DNA of 64,000 nt from Carthagonibacter sp032251515 (GTDB lineage Bacteria; Gemmatimonadota; Gemmatimonadetes; Palauibacterales; Palauibacteraceae), in assembly GCA_032251515.1 (NCBI GenBank), contig JAVVDU010000005.1, forward strand, positions 1 to 64,000. Direction: 5' to 3'. The stretch's first letter is position 1; every line of letters begins with the position of its first letter. This document shows positions 58,383 through 64,000 of this stretch, piece after piece. The notes under the pieces were generated by a model. It was not told where the DNA came from. It saw nothing but the letters and a program-made list of their open reading frames with translations, and did not search any database. The translations under genes were made by a program, and so were the position numbers.

Positions 58383-58828
58383 TCGCATCCCGCTGGAACG
58401 CGCTGCGGACAGCACTGCTGGTCCTCGCCGTCCTCGTCGTGCCGGCCTGCGACGACGACGATCCGACCGAACCCGTGAGCCTCACGACGGCAGACCTCGT
58501 GGGCAGCTACGCGGCGACGGTGTTCACGGTCACCGAGGATGGATCGGTGGCCGATGTGCTGACGGTGGGCGGCTCCCTCGAGATCGACCTCGCTGCCGAC
58601 AACACGACCTCGGGCTCCCTCGTCATTCCGGCCTCCCTCTCAGAGAGCGGCACCGAGGAGATACTGAGCCTGGCGGGTACCTGGTCGCTGAGCGGGAGCA
58701 CGGTGACGTTCGTCCAGGGGGCCGACACGTTCATTCGCGACTCGGACTGGGCCGCGTCCCCCGGCCGCCTGGAGGCGGAGGAGGATTTCGGGGGCATCCT
58801 GATCCGGGTCGTGCTCGAACGTATCTGA
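58379..58828 (+). CDS. Small lipoprotein of unknown function
   Basis: A 149-residue lipoprotein (lipobox V-V-P-A-C then D-D-D-D-P-T-E-P). The mature part has a lipocalin-like string of beta strands (G-S-Y-A-A-T-V-F-T-V, G-S-L-E-I-D-L, G-S-L-V-I-P, L-A-G-T-W-S-L-S-G-S-T-V-T-F). Repeated patterns of this kind are common in small Gemmatimonadota-type lipoproteins. The ATG overlaps the peptidase stop (ATGA) and an AAGGAGG site precedes it, so it is translated with the peptidase and may assist or bind it. Confidence 0.75.
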   Translation: MIASRWNALRTALLVLAVLVVPACDDDDPTEPVSLTTADLVGSYAATVFTVTEDGSVADVLTVGGSLEIDLAADNTTSGSLVIPASLSESGTEEILSLAGTWSLSGSTVTFVQGADTFIRDSDWAASPGRLEAEEDFGGILIRVVLERI

Positions 58829-58886
58829 GCACGACGCCGGCCTTTCGAAAGGAGTGACATCGAACTGACCGGCGCCCCCTGCTGCT

Positions 58887-58926
58887 CCCTCTCCCGGCCC
58901 GGCTCTCGAGTCGTGCCGGGGAGGGG
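58887..58926. terminator. Imperfect GC hairpin after the secreted gene cluster
   Basis: Left arm 58887-58898 and right arm 58915-58926 pair with internal mismatches. The composition closely resembles the hairpin at 56769. It separates the small lipoprotein gene from convergent polA. Confidence 0.45.
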
Positions 58927-58944
58927 CCCGGGGAGCGTAGTGCC

Positions 58945-61755
58945 TCAACCCCCCTTGCTGGCGTACCAGGAGTCGCCCGTCCCGACGTCCACGCGCAGGG
59001 GGATCGACAGCTCCACGGCCCCCTCCATCTCCTCCCTCACGATCCCGACCAGGTCCTCCGCCGCCCCCGCGGGCACCTCGAACAGCAGCTCGTCGTGGAC
59101 CTGGAGGAGCATGCGGCCGGGTCCCTCGCCCAGCCGCTCGTGCAGGCGGATCATGGCGAGCTTGATGATGTCGGCGGCGGTGCCCTGGATGGGGGAGTTC
59201 GTGGCGGTCCGCTCGCCGAACCCGCGCACGCCCGGGTTGCGGGAGCGGATCTCGGGGATGTAGCGGCGGCGGCCCAGCAGCGTCTCGACGTAGCCCTTCT
59301 CGCGCGCCGTCTCCTTCATCGTCTCCAGGTAGTCGCGCACGCCGGCGAAGCGCTCGAAGTAGCCGCGGATGAACTCCTCGGCCGCGGTCCGGGGAATGCC
59401 GAGCTGGCGGGCGAGCGACACGGCTCCCTGCCCGTAGATCGTGCCGAAGTTGATCGTCTTGGCGCGGTCCCGCATCGCCGGCGTGACGTCGCCGGGCGCC
59501 ACGCCGAAGATCCGCGCGGCCGTCTCGCGGTGGATGTCGCCGCCGGTCCGGAACGCCTCTACGAACGCCCGGTCCCCGGAGAGATGCGCCAGGACGCGCA
59601 GCTCGATCTGCGAATAGTCGGCCGACACGAACACGTGGCCGGCCTCGGGCACGAAACCCTTGCGGATCTCGCGGCCGAGCGGCGAGCGGATGGGGATGTT
59701 CTGGAGGTTCGGATCGGAGGAGGAGAGCCGGCCCGTCGCCGCCACCGTCTGGTTGAAGCTCGTGTGGATCCGGCCCGTCTCCGGGTTCACCATCGCCGGG
59801 AGCTTGCGCACGTAGGTGGAGTCCAGCTTGTCCAGCTCCCGGTGCTCGAGGATGAGCCGGGGCACCTGGTGGCCCTGCTCCGCGAGCTCCGACAGCACGG
59901 ACTCGTCCGTGGAGGGGCCGGTCTTCGTCTTCCGCACCACCGGCAGCTCCAGGCGGTCGAACAGCAGCTCGCGGAGCTGGGGCACCGAGCGCAGGTTCAC
60001 CTCCGAGCCCGCCAGCTTGTGGATCTCTTCCTCGACGAGCTGCAGCTCGCCGGCCAGCTTCTCTCCCAGCCGGGCGAAGAAGTGCCGGTCGATCCGCACG
60101 CCCCGCATCTCCATCGCCGCCAGCACCGGCACGAGCGGCATCTCGACGCGGTGCAGCAGGTCGAGCATCGCGTGCGCCTCGAGTTCGTCCTTCAGGATCC
60201 CGAACAGGCGGAGCGTGACGTCGGCGTCCTCCGCCGCGTACTCCGTGGCCCGGTCGAGGGGGACTTCGGAGAACGGGATCTGCGCGCGGCCGCTCCCGCA
60301 CACGTCCGCGTAGGAGATCAGCTTCCGCTTCAGGCGCTCGAGGCCCAGCACGTCGAGCCCGTGCGTGCGCTTGCCGGGATCGAGGCAGTACGAGGCGAGC
60401 GACGTGTCGAAGGCGACGCCGCCGAGCGGCGCGCCCGCCCGCTCGAGCACGATCATGTCGTACTTGATGTTGTGGCCGACCTTGGGCACGGATGGGTCGG
60501 CCAGCAGGGCCCGGAGCCCGGCCAGCGGCTCCGAGCCGAGGGGTGGGAGGTTCGGCACCTCCGAGACGTCGAAGGCGAAGCTCGGGTTCCCTTCCGCGTC
60601 CGGCACGGCGGACGGGGGACGGTGGCCGAACGGGAGGTACCAGGCCCGTCCGGGCGCGGCGGCGAGGGAGATCCCGACCAGGCGGGCGCGCAGCGGATCG
60701 AGGGAGGTCGTCTCGGTGTCGACGGCGAGCATCTCCGCGCGCCGCAGCTCGGCCAGGACCGCCGGCAGGTCGGCGGGGTCGGTGATGGCCGCGTAGTCGT
60801 CCTCTCCCGGAGCGGGGCCCGGCACCTCGCTCCGCTCGTCCGCCGCGGGCGCGTCCGGCGCGAACTCCCGGGCCAGCGTGTGGAACTCGAGCGCCAGGAA
60901 CAGCTCGCGCAGCCGGGCGCGGTCGGGCTCCTCCCGCTTCAGGGCCTCCAGATCCAACTCGACCGGCGCGTCCTTGCGGATCGTCACGAGCCGCTTGGAG
61001 AGCCGGGCGGCCTCGGCGTGCGCGAGCAGGGCGTTGCGGACCCGCGTGCCGTCGATCTCCTCCGCGTGCTCGAGCAGGACCTCGAGCGAGCCGTACCGGG
61101 CCAAAAGGTCCGGCGCCGTCTTCGGCCCGATCCCCCGTACCCCGGGCACGTTGTCCGACGAGTCGCCGATCAGCGCCAGGTAGTCCACGACATGGGCAGG
61201 CGGCACGCCGAGCCGCTCGGAGGCGTTCTCCGGCCCCACCTCGGACTCCTCCACGGCGCCCGCCCCGCCCCGGCCCGGGTTCAGCAGGTGCACGTCGTCG
61301 TCGATGAGCTGGTAGAAGTCCTTGTCGCCGGACACGATCACGGTCCGCAGGCCGTGCTCCGAGGCCCGGGCGGCGAGCGTACCGATCACGTCGTCGGCCT
61401 CCCAGCCCTCCACCTCGATCACAGGAACCCGGAAGCCCTCCACGACCTCGCGGCAGCGCGGGAAGGATGCCGCCAGCTCGTCGGGCATCTTCTCGCGCGT
61501 CGCCTTGTAGTCCTCGAACAGCTCCGTCCGGTAGCTGTCGCCGGCGTCGAATACGACGCCGACGTAGTCCGGGCGCCGCTCCTCGAGGATGCGGACCAGG
61601 AAGCGGGCCAGGCCGAACGGCGCGGAAGTGTTCTCCCCCTTCGACGTGGTCAGCGGGCGGCTGATCATCGCGAAGAAGGCCCGGTAGACGAGCGCGTGGC
61701 CGTCCAGCAGGAACAGGGTGGGCCGGGCGTCCGGGGACGCTGTCGCGGCGGCCAC
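58945..61755 (-). CDS. polA: DNA polymerase I
   Basis: A 936-residue PolA for gap filling, Okazaki processing and repair. Domains in order: 5'-3' exonuclease (about 10-290; L-L-D-G-H-A-L-V-Y-R and G-D-S-S-D-N-V-P-G-V), 3'-5' exonuclease with intact catalytic residues (D-T-E-T-T, G-H-N-I-K-Y-D, Y-A-A-E-D-A-D), then polymerase with D-Y-S-Q-I-E-L-R, R-D-R-A-K-T-I-N-F-G-T-I-Y-G and V-H-D-E-L-L-F. All three activities look functional, so it is a proofreading polymerase. GTG 61755 starts 1 bp after the upstream transglycosylase stop. Confidence 0.96.
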   Translation of the reverse strand: MAAATASPDARPTLFLLDGHALVYRAFFAMISRPLTTSKGENTSAPFGLARFLVRILEERRPDYVGVVFDAGDSYRTELFEDYKATREKMPDELAASFPRCREVVEGFRVPVIEVEGWEADDVIGTLAARASEHGLRTVIVSGDKDFYQLIDDDVHLLNPGRGGAGAVEESEVGPENASERLGVPPAHVVDYLALIGDSSDNVPGVRGIGPKTAPDLLARYGSLEVLLEHAEEIDGTRVRNALLAHAEAARLSKRLVTIRKDAPVELDLEALKREEPDRARLRELFLALEFHTLAREFAPDAPAADERSEVPGPAPGEDDYAAITDPADLPAVLAELRRAEMLAVDTETTSLDPLRARLVGISLAAAPGRAWYLPFGHRPPSAVPDAEGNPSFAFDVSEVPNLPPLGSEPLAGLRALLADPSVPKVGHNIKYDMIVLERAGAPLGGVAFDTSLASYCLDPGKRTHGLDVLGLERLKRKLISYADVCGSGRAQIPFSEVPLDRATEYAAEDADVTLRLFGILKDELEAHAMLDLLHRVEMPLVPVLAAMEMRGVRIDRHFFARLGEKLAGELQLVEEEIHKLAGSEVNLRSVPQLRELLFDRLELPVVRKTKTGPSTDESVLSELAEQGHQVPRLILEHRELDKLDSTYVRKLPAMVNPETGRIHTSFNQTVAATGRLSSSDPNLQNIPIRSPLGREIRKGFVPEAGHVFVSADYSQIELRVLAHLSGDRAFVEAFRTGGDIHRETAARIFGVAPGDVTPAMRDRAKTINFGTIYGQGAVSLARQLGIPRTAAEEFIRGYFERFAGVRDYLETMKETAREKGYVETLLGRRRYIPEIRSRNPGVRGFGERTATNSPIQGTAADIIKLAMIRLHERLGEGPGRMLLQVHDELLFEVPAGAAEDLVGIVREEMEGAVELSIPLRVDVGTGDSWYASKGG

Positions 61756-61756
61756 G

Positions 61757-64000
61757 TCAGGGCCCCGCAGCGGGGACTGCGTCCGCGGGGTCCGCCGAGG
61801 CCTTCGCGGGCGCGGCGCCAAGCCCCCACAGCCGGCGGTAGATGTGCCGGTACGCCTGGATCGTCTTCACGTACACGCGCGTCTCCGAGAAGGGGATCCG
61901 CTCGACGAGGAGCTCCGCGTCGGCGGAGAACTCCGGGAAGCTGCGCCACCGGGCCCAGCGGTGCGGTCCGGCGTTGTAGGAGATGAGCGCGGCCGGGAGC
62001 GCGCCGCCGTTCCGGTCCAGCAGGTCGCGCAGGTAGAGCGTGCCGAGCTCGAGGTTCAGCTCCGCGACGCGGAGCCGGTCCGCGGAGAAGTCGCTCACCC
62101 CGGCGCGCCGGGCCAGCTCGGCGCCCGTGCGCGGCAGGATCTGCATCAGCCCGATCGCCTCGGCGGGCGACGTCACCTCGCGGTCGAACTGGGACTCGCG
62201 CCGTACCAGGGCCGCCACGAGGGCCGGGTCGAGGCGGCGGCGGACCGCGACCTCGCGCAGCGGCTCGCCGTACACGAGGGGGTAGACGCCGCGCAGCAGG
62301 TCGTCCGTCCAGGCGCCCCCGCCCTGCCGCCGCACCGCGTCGGCGAGGGCCGTCCCCTGCCAGCTCCAGCCCCGCTCGTTCAGGAGGAGGGCCAGCGCCA
62401 GCCGGGCGGGCGCCGACTCCCCGGTCCGCTCGCGGGTCGAGAGCTCGCGCACCGCGCGCGCCCGCCAGCCGAGGACGCGAAGCAGGTCGAGCCGCTCCAC
62501 GAGCGCCAGGTCGGTCGGACGGGGCGGCGGCGCGGGCGAGGCGGCGCGCCGCGGGACGTGGTCCCACGGATCGATCCCCAGGGCCCGGGCCGCGAGCAGC
62601 GCGTAGTACCCGAGCGGGTCGTAGTCGACGGCGGCGCGCCAGGCCGTCCGGGCCGCGACGCTGTCGCCCGCCGCGGCGCGGGCGCGCCCCGTCCAGTAGA
62701 GCGCCGCGTGATGCCAGTTCCCGCCCGGCCAGCGCCGCGGGACCAGCGCGAAGCGCCGCACGGCGTCGACCGGCCTCTCCTCCAGCATCGCCAGCATCCC
62801 GAGCCGGAACGCGGCCGTGGAGGCGTAGCTGGAGGACGGGTGCAGGTCCAGGGTCCGCTGGTAGGCCGCGGCGGCGCCCGCGAGGTCGCCCCGGTCGTGC
62901 AGGATGTCGGCGACGAGGAACGCCGCGTACGGGCCGTCGGCGGCGGCCGCCAGCTCGGCGACCCGGCGCCACAGCGCGAGCGCCTCCTCGGTGCGCCCCT
63001 GCCGGTACCAGGATCGCCCGGCCAGGAACAGCGCCGCCGCCCGGCGGCGCTGGGCCCCGGGGGGCTCGGAAACGGATGGGGCCGCGGAGGCACCGGAGGC
63101 CGCGGGGTCCGCGGCGGCATCCGCCCCGGCGGGCGCGTCGAGCCACGGGGCGAGCGCGGTCCGCGTCTCGGCGTAGCGCCGGCGGGCGAACCAGGTCTCC
63201 GCGAGCTCCAAACGGATCGCCGGCCGCTCGGCCTCGGGCGCCTCCGCGAGCACCCGCTCCAGCAGCTCCACGGCCCGGCGAGCGCGGCCGGCGGCGAGGT
63301 CGGTGGCGGCCACGAGACGCAGCGACGCGAGGGTCGTGTCGAGGGCGAAAAGCGTCTCTCCGGCCGCCGCATCCGCCCGTCCCGTCTCGAGGGCACGGCG
63401 GGCCGCCCGCGCCGCGGCGACGGTGTCGCCCCGCGCCAGCAGCACGGGGATCGTCCACTCCCCCGCGAGGGTGGCGGCCGTCCCGGCGCCCAGCGAATCG
63501 ACGGTGGCCAGCGCCCGCGCCGTGTCCCCCGCCCGGAAGGCGGCGCGCGCCACCTCGAGGCGCACGGAGTCCCGCGACAGGGCCCGGTCGGCGAGCGCGG
63601 CCGCCGCCACGCGCGCCGCGGAATCGGCGAGCGCGGTGCGGCCGAGGGCCTGCAGGGCGGACAGGCGGAGCCAGCCCCCGATCTCCGGACGGGCCCGGGC
63701 CGCCTCCAGCCACGCCCCGGCCGCCTCGGCGTCGCGACCCAGGCGCTCCAGGGCGCGTGCGCGGCCGGCCAGGGTCGCGAGGGCGGCGTCGGGCGAGTCC
63801 GCCGCGTCGTCCAGGCGCGCGAGGGCGCCCTCAGCGTCGCCGAGCTCGAGCCGCGCGAGCCCCCGCAGCCGGCCCGCCTCGGCAGCCGACGCCTCGCCGC
63901 TCCACGCGCGCTCGGCCAGCAGGCGGTCCACGGTCCGCCAGGCCCGCGCCGCCGTCCAGGCCCGCGCCGCCGCCAGTACCAGTCCCTCGTCGGCATCCCG
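61757..64000 (-). CDS. Lytic transglycosylase with TPR-like repeats, partial at right edge
   Basis: The reading frame stays open to the window edge, so the N-terminus is missing; an internal GTG at 63931 is not the true start. The first part is Ala-rich helical repeats (A-L-A-T-V-D-S-L, A-L-A-L-W-R-R-V) like the superhelical domain of Slt70. The C-terminal domain has the SLT catalytic Glu in R-R-E-S-Q-F, then S-P-A-E-A-I-G-L-M-Q-I-L-P, and S-Y-N-A-G-P-H-R-W. It cuts murein glycan strands in the periplasm. Near the edge two copies of a 15-bp unit encode repeated A-A-R-A-W. Confidence 0.9.
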   Translation of the reverse strand, partial: RDADEGLVLAAARAWTAARAWRTVDRLLAERAWSGEASAAEAGRLRGLARLELGDAEGALARLDDAADSPDAALATLAGRARALERLGRDAEAAGAWLEAARARPEIGGWLRLSALQALGRTALADSAARVAAAALADRALSRDSVRLEVARAAFRAGDTARALATVDSLGAGTAATLAGEWTIPVLLARGDTVAAARAARRALETGRADAAAGETLFALDTTLASLRLVAATDLAAGRARRAVELLERVLAEAPEAERPAIRLELAETWFARRRYAETRTALAPWLDAPAGADAAADPAASGASAAPSVSEPPGAQRRRAAALFLAGRSWYRQGRTEEALALWRRVAELAAAADGPYAAFLVADILHDRGDLAGAAAAYQRTLDLHPSSSYASTAAFRLGMLAMLEERPVDAVRRFALVPRRWPGGNWHHAALYWTGRARAAAGDSVAARTAWRAAVDYDPLGYYALLAARALGIDPWDHVPRRAASPAPPPRPTDLALVERLDLLRVLGWRARAVRELSTRERTGESAPARLALALLLNERGWSWQGTALADAVRRQGGGAWTDDLLRGVYPLVYGEPLREVAVRRRLDPALVAALVRRESQFDREVTSPAEAIGLMQILPRTGAELARRAGVSDFSADRLRVAELNLELGTLYLRDLLDRNGGALPAALISYNAGPHRWARWRSFPEFSADAELLVERIPFSETRVYVKTIQAYRHIYRRLWGLGAAPAKASADPADAVPAAGP

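Noticed and set aside
59095..61986. Long plus-strand open frame opposite polA
   Set aside because: polA motifs on the minus strand are complete; the opposite frame has shadow composition and no domain.
63932..64000. GTG 63931 as the true start of the transglycosylase
   Set aside because: The frame is open to the edge and the upstream codons have the same Ala/Arg-rich character, so the gene is cut by the window.

Overview
The window is a very GC-rich, tightly packed bacterial chromosome segment. There are many GTG starts, GTGA/ATGA stop-start overlaps, and an unusual number of lipoproteins, outer-membrane barrels and secreted metallopeptidase-type proteins. This style, with a two-membrane envelope and housekeeping genes such as polA, lon, priA and maeB, fits Gemmatimonadota best. 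That placement is an inference from gene content; no rRNA is present to test it. I saw no tRNA, rRNA, CRISPR array, insertion sequence or prophage.

Layout. 0-3 kb: a class III aminotransferase, an Nfu-N-like protein and a lipoprotein running off the left edge, chained by GTGA overlaps; then an SDR oxidoreductase. 3-7.3 kb: small proteins followed by argR-argG-argH, with an AT-rich ARG-box-like site in front of argG. 7.3-18.7 kb: an isoprenoid and carotenoid region. crtI-crtB-ispH lie on the minus strand. A secreted protein, a CrtY-type lycopene cyclase, a Rieske protein and two ZIP transporters lie on the plus strand. A CrtU-type desaturase/methyltransferase, a CrtT-like methyltransferase and a DUF2177 membrane protein lie on the minus strand. 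Together they suggest an aromatic (isorenieratene-type) carotenoid. 18.7-23.1 kb: the same minus-strand transcription unit continues upstream into a lipoprotein with a protein-kinase-like catalytic signature, an outer-membrane barrel and a lipoprotein metallophosphoesterase. This looks like a possible extracytoplasmic kinase/phosphatase module coupled to the carotenoid genes and is the most novel-looking part of the window.

23-33 kb: lon with an acidic insert, a HAD phosphatase, a PPi-type phosphofructokinase, a lipoprotein, msrA, a third ZIP transporter, RNase PH, a cupin, a miniature heme-copper-oxidase-like membrane protein and a beta-carbonic anhydrase. 33-43.7 kb: two secreted proteins, a TatA/B-like protein, an HNH endonuclease, priA, a secreted regulatory-domain protein, a dipeptide epimerase, an HDAC-family deacetylase and a lipoprotein. 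43.7-52 kb: a sigma-70 factor, a PP2C phosphatase, an HD phosphohydrolase, the malic enzyme-PTA fusion, a RemA-like protein and another barrel protein.

52-59 kb: an accessory-looking stretch. It holds a STAND-type ATPase with an inverted repeat inside its promoter, a proline/glutamate-repeat lipoprotein, and a run of four secreted genes. These include a lipoprotein with a 10-C tract just after its start codon and a leishmanolysin-like peptidase carrying an inserted DNRLRE-type domain. 59-64 kb: proofreading-competent polA and a lytic transglycosylase cut by the right edge.
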